From: CAYWRZ01 sp964460845
GTDB taxonomy: Bacteria; Bacteroidota; Bacteroidia; Flavobacteriales_D; UBA2798
Direction: 5' to 3'
DNA length: 64,000 nucleotides
Assembly: GCA_964460845.1 (NCBI GenBank)
Contig: CAYWRZ010000007.1
Span: 1-64,000 of the forward strand
Shown here: piece by piece, positions 1-7,422 of the stretch
Numbering within the stretch: position 1 is the stretch's first letter
How the letters are laid out: each line of letters opens with the position of its first letter
Translations under genes and position numbers: made by a program
The notes under the pieces: model-generated
The model's input: the letters and a program-made list of their open reading frames with translations, nothing else
The model's database searches: none
What the model was told of the DNA's origin: nothing

Positions 1-534
1 ACCCATGCCCCAGCCGCCGCCATAGTAGGGATTACCCCAACCCATGCCCCAGCCGGAGTTCCAGCCCCAATAGCTGCTGTAGCCAACATAGATACCCGGA
101 CGGTACCAACCCCAGGGATTGTATGCCCAGGGACTCACGTACCAACTGTCGTAGTACCCACAATTGTAAACGGGACGGTGAAAACGACGAATCCGTGAAG
201 AGTAGTAGTAATCGTCATCATCGTAATAATTATTCGTGATATAGGTATCGCCACTTCCCGTATTCGTATAGGTGCTGGAACTGCTGCGATACGAAGGATC
301 GTAGTAGTCTTCCGTGTTTTGCTGTGGGGCCTGTGTAGCCGGAGCAGCGTCGTTAGACACGTAGTTATCGTAGCTACGGGTAGAACCCGACGACTTCGAG
401 GCTGCTACATCGTACCGGCCGTTTTGGTTGTACGCGTCATCCGTATCGCTGTACAAATCAGCATTTTGCCACGATGCGCAGGAGCTAAGCAGCACTGCCG
501 CACCTAGCACCATTATATTTCTTACTTTTTCCAT
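1..534 (-). CDS. Tyr/Trp/Gly-rich lipoprotein, C-terminus cut by window edge
   Basis: The reading frame stays open from the ATG at 534 down to base 1 (178 codons), so the 3' part lies outside the window. The N-terminus is a lipoprotein signal with the lipobox LSSC at about residues 16-19, so the mature protein should be lipid-anchored in the envelope. After a polar Ser/Asp/Asn/Thr-rich stretch it becomes very rich in Tyr, Trp and Gly (YYDDDDYYY, then repeated WGW/WG and GMGWG). Low-complexity lipoproteins of this kind are common in Bacteroidota and have no assigned role. It is divergent from proS. The lipoprotein call is well supported by sequence; the function is unknown. Confidence 0.72.
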   Translation of the reverse strand, partial: MEKVRNIMVLGAAVLLSSCASWQNADLYSDTDDAYNQNGRYDVAASKSSGSTRSYDNYVSNDAAPATQAPQQNTEDYYDPSYRSSSSTYTNTGSGDTYITNNYYDDDDYYYSSRIRRFHRPVYNCGYYDSWYVSPWAYNPWGWYRPGIYVGYSSYWGWNSGWGMGWGNPYYGGGWGMG

Positions 535-597
535 GGCGATGGAATTTTATTAGATTAGACCGCGCAAAAATCAAAAAGTTTAAAACTGATTAATTTT

Positions 598-605
598 TAC
601 CTTTG
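598..605 (+). promoter_or_regulatory. -7 box TACCTTTG for proS
   Basis: This is a perfect match to the Bacteroidota -7 element TAnnTTTG. It lies 45 nt upstream of the proS ATG at 651. No convincing -33 TTTG is visible at the usual 19-20 nt distance. The box also argues against a start at the in-frame TTG at 603, because that codon overlaps the promoter. Confidence 0.5.
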
Positions 606-650
606 TGTAAGGTACAAATTTTATACCACAAATCGTTTCACACCAATAAA

Positions 651-2126
651 ATGAGTAAAGTAATAACGCCGAGAGAAAAAAATTATTCTGAATGGTATAA
701 TGATTTGGTGATGCAGGCCGATTTGGCGCAGCATTCCGAAGTAAAAGGCAGCATGATCATCAAACCGCACGGTTATGCCGTATGGGAAAAGATGCAGGCT
801 GTGCTTGACCGGATGTTTAAAGATACCGGGCACGTGAACGCGTATTTTCCGCTGCTTATACCCAAGTCGTACCTGAGTAGAGAAGCGGCTCATGTGGAAG
901 GCTTTGCCAAAGAGTGTGCCGTAGTTACACATTACCGGCTGAAAAACGCAGACGATGGAAAAAGTGTAGTAGTGGATCCCGAAGCGAAGCTGGAAGAAGA
1001 GCTGATTATACGTCCCACTTCCGAAACTATTATCTGGAATACTTATAAAGGCTGGATTCAGTCTTACCGCGATCTACCCCTGCTTATCAACCAGTGGGCC
1101 AATGTAATGCGTTGGGAACTGCGTACCCGCCTGTTTCTCCGTACCTCCGAATTTCTTTGGCAGGAAGGACATACCGCTCACGCTACCCGCGAAGAAGCGA
1201 TAGAAGAAGCCGAGCGCATGCTCGAAGTGTATGCCGAATTTGCCGAAAACTATATGGCTATGCCGGTGCTGAAAGGGATCAAAACCCCTTCGGAACGTTT
1301 TGCGGGAGCCGAAGAAACCTATTGCATAGAAGCGCTTATGCAAGATGGAAAGGCTTTACAGGCCGGTACTTCTCATTTTCTCGGACAGAATTTTGCCCGC
1401 GCTTTTGACGTGAAATACGCCGATAAAGAGGGTAAGCAAGAATATGTGTGGGCTACTTCATGGGGTGTTTCTACCCGTTTGATGGGTGCGCTCATCATGA
1501 CCCATTCCGACGATCAGGGACTGGTGCTCCCCCCGAAACTGGCACCTTTGCAGGTGGTCATTGTGCCTATTTATAAAGGATACGATGAGTTGGAGAAAAT
1601 AGCCGAACGCGCAAAAGGGTACAAAGCGCAGCTTGAAAAGTTGGGCATCAGTGTGAAAGTGGACGACTCCGACAAGCATAAGCCCGGCTGGAAGTTCGCC
1701 CAGTATGAGCTTACCGGGGTGCCGGTACGCATAGCGATAGGTCCGCGCGACTATGACAACGGCACCGTAGAAATTGCCCGCAGAGATACCCGCGAGAAAA
1801 AAGTTATTTCTCAGGATCAGCTTGTGGCCGAAGTACAGTTTTTGATCGAAGATATTCAGCGTAACCTCTACGATCGGGCACTCGCTTTTCGCGAAGCGTC
1901 CACTCATCGTGTAGATACCTACGAAGAATTTAAGCAGGTGCTTGAAAAACAAGGAGGTTTCATCCTTGCGCACTGGGACGGTACGCCCGAGACCGAGGCC
2001 CGTATCAAAGAAGAAACCAAAGCGACCATACGCTGCATTCCGCTGGATGCGCCCGAAGAAAAGGGTAGCTGCATAGTGACCGGAAAGCCTTCTTCCCGCC
2101 GCGTCTGTTTTGCCAAAGCTTATTGA
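651..2126 (+). CDS. proS: Prolyl-tRNA synthetase, type 3 (archaeal/eukaryote-like)
   Basis: It charges tRNA-Pro with proline in the cytoplasm. The product is 491 aa, the length of the short type-3 ProS that lacks the bacterial editing insertion. Class II core motifs are visible: RPTSETIIW and MRWELRTRLFLRTSEFLWQ, followed by GHTAH. An anticodon-binding domain follows. The C-terminal domain typical of this type has Cys in CIPLD, GSCIVTG and VCFAKAY and ends in the conserved Tyr. The ATG at 651 is preferred because an upstream in-frame TTG sits in the promoter box and adds 16 atypical residues. The next gene starts 6 nt after the stop. Confidence 0.96.
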   Translation: MSKVITPREKNYSEWYNDLVMQADLAQHSEVKGSMIIKPHGYAVWEKMQAVLDRMFKDTGHVNAYFPLLIPKSYLSREAAHVEGFAKECAVVTHYRLKNADDGKSVVVDPEAKLEEELIIRPTSETIIWNTYKGWIQSYRDLPLLINQWANVMRWELRTRLFLRTSEFLWQEGHTAHATREEAIEEAERMLEVYAEFAENYMAMPVLKGIKTPSERFAGAEETYCIEALMQDGKALQAGTSHFLGQNFARAFDVKYADKEGKQEYVWATSWGVSTRLMGALIMTHSDDQGLVLPPKLAPLQVVIVPIYKGYDELEKIAERAKGYKAQLEKLGISVKVDDSDKHKPGWKFAQYELTGVPVRIAIGPRDYDNGTVEIARRDTREKKVISQDQLVAEVQFLIEDIQRNLYDRALAFREASTHRVDTYEEFKQVLEKQGGFILAHWDGTPETEARIKEETKATIRCIPLDAPEEKGSCIVTGKPSSRRVCFAKAY

Positions 2127-2132
2127 CGAATT

Positions 2133-2828
2133 ATGAGTCAGAATACGGATAACGCATACGCGCTTATTATGCAGGCACTGCAGGAGAAATCCTCGGTGAA
2201 GCAGGACGTGTACCAGCTTACGGAAGAGCGTTTTGCCGATCTTAAAAAAGTGCTCAGTGAGCTGGCTATCCATCTTTCGCAAGGGATAAGTCGTTTCGAC
2301 AAGCGTTTGCAGGCCACTTTTATCGACAAAGGCCAGTTTGAGGCACAGCTCAATGTAGCCGGCGATGTTATCATTTTCCAGATGCACACCAATGTGTTCC
2401 TTTTTGACAGCGAAAACCCGCTATGGCGTTCTTCTTACCTGAAAGAAGATCCCTCGCGTGCTTATTGTGGTATTATTCATGTATTTAATTTTTTAGCCGA
2501 TTCTTTTAAGTACAATCGTATGACCGATTTGGGGTACCTGGTGGCGCGTATTTTCGTGAACCGGGAAAACCACTTTATGGTACAGGGTAAGCGACAATTA
2601 GGTTTTTTATACAATGATTTTATCAATGCTTCGCTTACCCGCGAAAACCTCTTGGCGGTAGTGCAATCGGCTGTGCTTTATACACTTAACTTTGATCTTT
2701 ATACGCCTCCTTACGATATGGTGAAAGAGGTAAGTGTGATGGAAATGAGAGAGATGAGTGAGAATATGCAGGTGCGTACCGGTAAACGCCTCGGATTTAA
2801 ATTTCAGGCCGATAACGACGAGTTGTGA
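2133..2828 (+). CDS. Conserved hypothetical protein downstream of proS
   Basis: This is a 231-aa soluble protein with no signal peptide or membrane segment. It has alternating helical and aromatic-rich stretches (for example FNFLADSFKYNRMTDLGYLVARIFVNREN) but no motif I can assign to a named family. The start codon lies 6 nt after proS, so the two are almost certainly co-transcribed. Base composition and codon use match the neighbours, which argues for a stable chromosomal gene. No function is proposed. Confidence 0.8.
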   Translation: MSQNTDNAYALIMQALQEKSSVKQDVYQLTEERFADLKKVLSELAIHLSQGISRFDKRLQATFIDKGQFEAQLNVAGDVIIFQMHTNVFLFDSENPLWRSSYLKEDPSRAYCGIIHVFNFLADSFKYNRMTDLGYLVARIFVNRENHFMVQGKRQLGFLYNDFINASLTRENLLAVVQSAVLYTLNFDLYTPPYDMVKEVSVMEMREMSENMQVRTGKRLGFKFQADNDEL

Positions 2829-2847
2829 TTTTTTTCAAAAAAATATG

Positions 2848-2866
2848 TCTCAAATCTTTTTTGAGA
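2848..2866 (+). terminator. Small hairpin after the proS operon (weak terminator candidate)
   Basis: Seven-base arms TCTCAAA and TTTGAGA are separated by five bases, 20 nt after the stop at 2828. The stem is AT-rich and no long T tract follows, so termination would be weak. The right arm overlaps the likely -33 element of the tRNA-Glu promoter. Confidence 0.3.
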
Positions 2867-2888
2867 TATAAAAAATGTGTTACATTTG
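2861..2888 (+). promoter_or_regulatory. Promoter of tRNA-Glu/rpsT
   Basis: A -7 box TACATTTG lies at 2881-2888. A TTG at the end of a T-run (2861-2863) stands 17 nt upstream as the -33 element. This is a good Bacteroidota sigma factor match and lies 29 nt before the mature tRNA-Glu end. Confidence 0.55.
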
Positions 2889-2917
2889 CACTCCCTTTTT
2901 AAGGGGAAAACCTTAAC

Positions 2918-2989
<72 letters not shown>

Positions 2990-3004
2990 CTAAAAAAAGA
3001 AAGA

Positions 3005-3021
3005 GACGGAAATGTTCCGTC
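3005..3021 (+). promoter_or_regulatory. Perfect 7-bp hairpin between tRNA-Glu and rpsT
   Basis: GACGGAA, loop ATG, TTCCGTC form a perfect stem that ends 9 nt before the rpsT Shine-Dalgarno AGGAG (3031-3035). It could be a processing signal that separates tRNA from mRNA, or part of an S20 autoregulatory leader. The sequence cannot say which. It lacks a T tract, so it is not a terminator. Confidence 0.4.
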
Positions 3022-3043
3022 GCGGTAAAAAGGAGAAGCTATT

Positions 3044-3298
3044 ATGGCAAACCACAAATCGGCAATTAAACGTATTCGTTCGAACGACGCTAAGCGTGTT
3101 CACAACAAATACTTCCACAGAACCACGCGTAACGCGGTGAAGAAACTCAGACTTACGACTGACAAAGGTCAGGCGCAGGAATTGCTTCCTTCCGTTTTCG
3201 CAATGCTGGATAAGCTTGCCAAGAAAAACATCATCCATAAGAACAAGGCCGCAAACCTTAAATCAAGCCTGAATCTCCACGTCAACAAGCTGGCGTAA
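3044..3298 (+). CDS. rpsT: 30S ribosomal protein S20
   Basis: S20 binds 16S rRNA early in small-subunit assembly. The 84-aa length and the strongly basic N-terminus MANHKSAIKRIRSNDAKR are diagnostic. A strong AGGAG lies 8 nt before the ATG, which is unusual for a phylum that often lacks such sites. It follows tRNA-Glu in the same transcript and ends at a strong terminator. Confidence 0.97.
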   Translation: MANHKSAIKRIRSNDAKRVHNKYFHRTTRNAVKKLRLTTDKGQAQELLPSVFAMLDKLAKKNIIHKNKAANLKSSLNLHVNKLA

Positions 3299-3324
3299 GC
3301 GATAAAAGTACTTTTAGCAAGTAG

Positions 3325-3354
3325 CCCCCTGACATTATCGTCAGGGGGTTTTTT
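3325..3354 (+). terminator. Rho-independent terminator after rpsT
   Basis: A nine-base-pair stem CCCCCTGAC/GTCAGGGGG with a 6-nt loop is followed directly by TTTTTT. It lies 26 nt after the rpsT stop. Confidence 0.93.
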
Positions 3355-3437
3355 GTGCATCTTGCTTTTCAGAAACGAACATTCATAATGCCCTAAAGTG
3401 TGTTCAGGGTGTTTCTGTTTTTGTACTTTCTTTGGAT

Positions 3438-4136
3438 ATGAAGTATGCTCATATCCCGATTAAAGATTGGCCCGAAGCGGATCAGCCTCGTGAAAAGATG
3501 CTGGCCAAAGGGCGTGCGGCGCTTTCAGATGCCGAGCTGCTGGCTATTCTGATTCGTTGCGGTCGCCCGGAAGAGTCGGCAGTGGCGATCTGCCAGCGTA
3601 TTCTTTGCGAAGGGGCCGGTAAAAACCTGGCGCAGCTTTCTCAGCTTTCCGACAAAGAGCTTTGTCGCTTTAGAGGCATAGGAAAGACCAAGGCTGTCAT
3701 TATCATGGCCGCGCTGGAGCTGGCACGGCGGGTGCGGCGCGCTTCTCTTCCCCGGCGCTTCAAAATTTCCTCCAGCGGCGATGCCTACGAGATAGCACGG
3801 GTTTTTTTAGCCGATCTACAGCATGAAGAGCTGCACGTTTTGTACCTGAATCAGGCCAATAACCTGATAGGCTCTTCACAGGTGAGCAGGGGCGGACTTA
3901 ACAGTACGGTGGCCGATGTCCGGATAATTTTTAAGCAGGCGCTCGATCAACTTGCGGCGGGTATCATTCTTTGCCACAATCACCCCTCCGGTAACCTGCA
4001 ACCCAGCGAGGCCGATCTGCAACTTACCTGTCGCGTGGCCGAGGCCGGTAAGCTGTTACAGATAAGTCTTTTGGATCACCTTATCGTTACCGAGAGCGGA
4101 TATTACAGCTTTGCCGACAATGGAAAGCTTTCCTAA
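3438..4136 (+). CDS. radC: RadC family JAB1/MPN (JAMM) domain protein
   Basis: The product is 232 aa, the usual length for the family. An N-terminal helix-hairpin-helix region (about residues 60-95) precedes the MPN domain. The JAMM metal site CHNHPSGNLQPSEAD lies near residue 180. RadC proteins are linked to DNA repair mainly by name and context, and their biochemical role is still unclear. I chose the ATG at 3438 over an in-frame TTG two codons earlier. It stands alone between the rpsT terminator and the promoter of the next gene. Confidence 0.9.
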   Translation: MKYAHIPIKDWPEADQPREKMLAKGRAALSDAELLAILIRCGRPEESAVAICQRILCEGAGKNLAQLSQLSDKELCRFRGIGKTKAVIIMAALELARRVRRASLPRRFKISSSGDAYEIARVFLADLQHEELHVLYLNQANNLIGSSQVSRGGLNSTVADVRIIFKQALDQLAAGIILCHNHPSGNLQPSEADLQLTCRVAEAGKLLQISLLDHLIVTESGYYSFADNGKLS

Positions 4137-4182
4137 GCGTTTATTTCTAACGGTTAAAAGAAGTCGCATGAGGATTCTTGGT

Positions 4183-4190
4183 TAACTTTG
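4183..4190 (+). promoter_or_regulatory. -7 box TAACTTTG before the epimerase gene
   Basis: A perfect TAnnTTTG lies 29 nt before the ATG at 4220. It falls inside the longer open frame beginning at 4178, which supports 4220 as the true start. No clear -33 element is seen. Confidence 0.4.
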
Positions 4191-4219
4191 ACCGGCTGAA
4201 GCTTTACCAAAGCGAGTGT

Positions 4220-5380
4220 ATGTTCAAATTGCTTACCGTAATAGGGGCAAGGCCCCAAATCATAAAGGCAGCGGCGCTTAGTCGGGTGCTCAGGCAGCGT
4301 TTTTCGTCGCAGTTTTGTGAAGTGATAGTGCATACCGGGCAGCATTACGACGCAGAAATGTCGGCCGTATTTTTTCAGCAGCTCGGCGTACCCGAGCCCG
4401 GCCATACGCTTCAGGTAGGAGGCGTGAAAAGAGCGGTACAGATAGCGCGTATGATAGAAGGGCTTGATAAAGTGCTGACCGAAGAGCGGCCCGATGCGGT
4501 GATTGTATATGGCGATACCAACTCAACCCTTGCCGGAGCGCTATCGTCAGCTATGCACGATATTCCCGTAGTGCATATCGAAGCGGGGCTGCGCTCGTTT
4601 TGTAAACAAATGCCCGAAGAGCTTAACCGGGTGCTTACCGACCATGCCTCTACACTCTTGTTTACACCTACCCGTGCAGGCCTGGCCAATCTTGAGCGCG
4701 AAGGGCTGGCTCCCGCCGAAGCACCCTATAGTGCCGACAGGCCCGGTGTATTCCATTGCGGAGACATTATGCTCGACAATACCTTTCATTATGCAGGAAT
4801 AGCCGAAGCGAATGGGCTTTCTTCCGAGCTCAGCGGGCGTATTCCCACCACGTTTTTACTGCTTACCCTGCATCGGCAGGCCAATACTGATAATGCCGAA
4901 CGTCTTAACGCCATCCTGAAAGCCTTGTGCGAGCTGGCCGATAAGGGATATGATATTGTTTTCCCGGTGCATCCCCGTACGCGTAAGGCGATTGAAAATG
5001 CGAGTGATGTTGCGCTTAGCGCTATTTTACGCAAACATCCGCGTATTCACCTGATCGACCCCGTTTCTTATCTTGACATACTCTTACTTCAAAAACAGGC
5101 ATCGTTGGTACTGACCGACTCGGGGGGGCTACAAAAAGAAGCGTTTTGGATGCACACACCTGTGGTTATTCTCCGCGAAGAAACCGAATGGGTCGAATTG
5201 CTGGAAATGGGTGTGGCTCGGCTTGCGGGTGCCGACACGGCACGTATTGTAGCCTCCGTTACGGATTTTCTGTCTGAATCCCCGGATTTTAACACTCTTC
5301 CTCCAGTTTATGGCGATGGGAAGGCTGCCGATTTTATTCTTCATACCCTCTCAGGCTTTTTACAGTCGCGCCGGTGCTGA
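4220..5380 (+). CDS. wecB: UDP-N-acetylglucosamine 2-epimerase (non-hydrolysing)
   Basis: It interconverts UDP-GlcNAc and UDP-ManNAc in the cytoplasm to supply surface-polysaccharide synthesis. The 386-aa protein has the family signatures GARPQIIKAAAL at the N-terminus, HTGQHYDAEMS, YGDTNSTLAG, HIEAGLRSF and, near the C-terminus, TDSGGLQKEAFW (UDP-binding loop). The ATG at 4220 places the first motif at the usual distance from the N-terminus. The downstream gene starts inside its last codons (7-nt overlap), so the two are co-translated. The exact sugar product in this organism is inferred. Confidence 0.93.
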   Translation: MFKLLTVIGARPQIIKAAALSRVLRQRFSSQFCEVIVHTGQHYDAEMSAVFFQQLGVPEPGHTLQVGGVKRAVQIARMIEGLDKVLTEERPDAVIVYGDTNSTLAGALSSAMHDIPVVHIEAGLRSFCKQMPEELNRVLTDHASTLLFTPTRAGLANLEREGLAPAEAPYSADRPGVFHCGDIMLDNTFHYAGIAEANGLSSELSGRIPTTFLLLTLHRQANTDNAERLNAILKALCELADKGYDIVFPVHPRTRKAIENASDVALSAILRKHPRIHLIDPVSYLDILLLQKQASLVLTDSGGLQKEAFWMHTPVVILREETEWVELLEMGVARLAGADTARIVASVTDFLSESPDFNTLPPVYGDGKAADFILHTLSGFLQSRRC

Positions 5381-6675
5381 TTTATGCCGCGCATATTACG
5401 CCAAGGCTGCGTTACGCATGGACTGAAGTGCTTCGCAGAGCCGGAGTGAATGATGTTCACTTCACGTCCGACCCTGTCTTTTTCAGGACAGCGACCGAAC
5501 CGAGGCTGAACTATTCTACAGCGAATTTTGAAAACGTGTGGCAGATAATGCCCGTTTCGCTGTTGACAGAAACCGATATCCATCCGCAGGAAATAAGCTG
5601 GCAACACTGGGGAGAATGGCCTTGTTTTTATGTGACGGCCCCCGGTAGCGTCATTCCCTTCGATTTACCCGCGGCCGCTTTTTACCTGCTGAGCCGATAC
5701 GAGGAATACCTGCCTTTTACACCCGACCGTTTCGGCCGTTTTCCCGCTACAGCATCTTGTTTATACCGTCAGTCCTGTTTGCAGACGGCATTGGTGGATC
5801 GCTGGGCATTGAAGCTCTCCGGCTTACTAAGGCAGCGATACCCTGATATGGCGCTTACTGCGCCTGTGTTTCGTTATCGCATGACGCTCGATATTGACAA
5901 TGCCTATGCCTACCGCTATAAAGGCTGGTGGCGTACCGCTGCCCTCTACGCAAGAGAGCTGTTCAAAGGACGTTTTGTACAATTGGCTCAACGGATGCGT
6001 GTAGCGCAAAGTCGTGTGTCCGATCCTTACGATACTTACGAATGGTTGCAATTGCAACAGCAGCAGTATGGTTTCAGCGCCACTTACTTTTTTTTGCTGG
6101 GCGATTACGGCCCTTACGATCGCAATATTTCTCACCGCCAACCTGCCTTGCGTAAGTTGATTAGCAGCGTATCGCAATATGCCGAAGTGGGCATTCATCC
6201 TTCTTTTGCGTCCGATTCAAAAGAAGAGCGGATAAAAAAAGAGACAGCGCGCTTGGCCGCTATCCTCGGGAAGCCGGTGCACTATAGCAGGCAGCACTAT
6301 CTCCGCCTGCGTTTCCCAGATACCTATCGTGCGCTTATTGCGGCGGGCATTACCGACGATTATACGCTGGGGTATGCCGACCAGCCCGGGTTCAGGGCGG
6401 GTACCTGTCACCCGTTTCGTTTTTTCGATTTGTTGCAGAATGAGCTTACCGGATTGACGCTTCACCCCCTTACCGTGATGGACGGGACTCTTTGTGAATA
6501 TTTACAGCTCGATGTGCCACAGGCAGTCGCTTGTAGCGAGGCATTGATAGCAGAGGTAAGGGCTACAGGAGGAACTTTTATCGCCTTATGGCATAACGAA
6601 ACGCTGACTGATCAGGGTAAATGGAAGGGATGGAGACAGGTGTGGCAGCACCAGATCGAGTGCGCGCAAAGGTGA
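5374..6675 (+). CDS. Polysaccharide deacetylase-like protein (DUF7033-type)
   Basis: A 433-aa cytoplasmic-looking protein without a signal peptide. The second half resembles the NodB/polysaccharide deacetylase fold: TLDIDNAYAY supplies the Asp pair, EVGIHPSFAS the His-x-x-x-Ser element, and AGTCHPFRF and ALWHNETL the later active-site segments. The N-terminal half matches, as I recall it, the DUF7033 region seen in Bacteroidota homologues. The start is GTG 5374, overlapping the epimerase stop by 7 nt. The coupling suggests a role in modifying a nucleotide-linked or lipid-linked amino sugar, but the substrate is unknown. Confidence 0.78.
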   Translation: MLIYAAHITPRLRYAWTEVLRRAGVNDVHFTSDPVFFRTATEPRLNYSTANFENVWQIMPVSLLTETDIHPQEISWQHWGEWPCFYVTAPGSVIPFDLPAAAFYLLSRYEEYLPFTPDRFGRFPATASCLYRQSCLQTALVDRWALKLSGLLRQRYPDMALTAPVFRYRMTLDIDNAYAYRYKGWWRTAALYARELFKGRFVQLAQRMRVAQSRVSDPYDTYEWLQLQQQQYGFSATYFFLLGDYGPYDRNISHRQPALRKLISSVSQYAEVGIHPSFASDSKEERIKKETARLAAILGKPVHYSRQHYLRLRFPDTYRALIAAGITDDYTLGYADQPGFRAGTCHPFRFFDLLQNELTGLTLHPLTVMDGTLCEYLQLDVPQAVACSEALIAEVRATGGTFIALWHNETLTDQGKWKGWRQVWQHQIECAQR

Positions 6676-6688
6676 ATTCCGGTGCCGT

Positions 6689-7354
6689 TTATTCGTATTT
6701 CGCAAGCAAATGTTCGGCCACAAAAGGATTGTATTTTTTTTCTTCGCCAATGCTTGTTTCGGGGCCATGGCCCGGGTACACCACGAAATCGTCGGGCAGT
6801 ACGTAGAACTCCTTTCGGATAGATTGCACCAGGGTAGCCATGTCGCCACCCGGAAGGTCGGTGCGGCCTATGCTGCCCTTGAAAAGTACGTCTCCGCCGA
6901 TGAGGTATTTTTCAGCGTGATTCACAAACGCCACATGCCCGGGTGCATGACCGGGCACAAAAATAACGTCGAGCGTAGTATGTCCAAAACGGATCTGATC
7001 GCCCGCTTCGAGGAATTTTTCAGGTTCGGGGGGAAGCTCAAGTGATTCTACACCAAAGATATGCGCATACTGCGGGATACGGGCCAATTGCGGTACATCC
7101 AGCCTGTGCATTAGCGGTGACAGGTTCCAGGTATCGGCGGTAAAACGATTGCCCAGCACATGATCGATGTGTGCATGGGTGTTGAGCAGGTACACCGGAC
7201 GGAGCTGACGTGTCTCAATGAAACTGCGTAGCTCCTCTTTCTCAGTGCGTTCAAAGCATCCCGGGTCAATGATTACACATTCGCCCGAGCTGTCGTAAAG
7301 CACATAGGTATTTTCCCGGAAAGGGTTGAATTCAAAAACGTGTACGCCTGCCAT
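6689..7354 (-). CDS. MBL-fold metallo-hydrolase (glyoxalase II-like)
   Basis: The 221-aa protein carries the full metallo-beta-lactamase-fold metal set: THAHIDH, PGHAPGH, GGDVLFKGSIGRTD and YPGHGPETSIGEEK. That arrangement is typical of the hydroxyacylglutathione-hydrolase/YcbL group, which cleaves thioesters. It lacks the C-terminal helical domain of classical GloB (about 250 aa), so the YcbL-like group is the better match. The gene converges with the deacetylase-like gene, with 13 nt between stops. A good -7 box is present upstream. Confidence 0.88.
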   Translation of the reverse strand: MAGVHVFEFNPFRENTYVLYDSSGECVIIDPGCFERTEKEELRSFIETRQLRPVYLLNTHAHIDHVLGNRFTADTWNLSPLMHRLDVPQLARIPQYAHIFGVESLELPPEPEKFLEAGDQIRFGHTTLDVIFVPGHAPGHVAFVNHAEKYLIGGDVLFKGSIGRTDLPGGDMATLVQSIRKEFYVLPDDFVVYPGHGPETSIGEEKKYNPFVAEHLLAKYE

Positions 7355-7372
7355 CAGAAAGGTTTAGTCCTT

Positions 7373-7380
7373 CAAAAATA
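7373..7380 (-). promoter_or_regulatory. -7 box TATTTTTG for the MBL hydrolase
   Basis: On the minus strand this matches TAnnTTTG exactly, 18 nt upstream of the start codon at 7354. It sits in the 68-nt divergent interval shared with the 1099-aa gene. Confidence 0.4.
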
Positions 7381-7422
7381 CTAAGATTAACCTGTTTTAG
7401 TTATATTTACCTCTATCTATTT

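Noticed and set aside
1458..2387. 309-codon open frame antisense to proS and the next gene
   Set aside because: It is a shadow frame over two well-supported genes. The translation is low-complexity and has no family motif.
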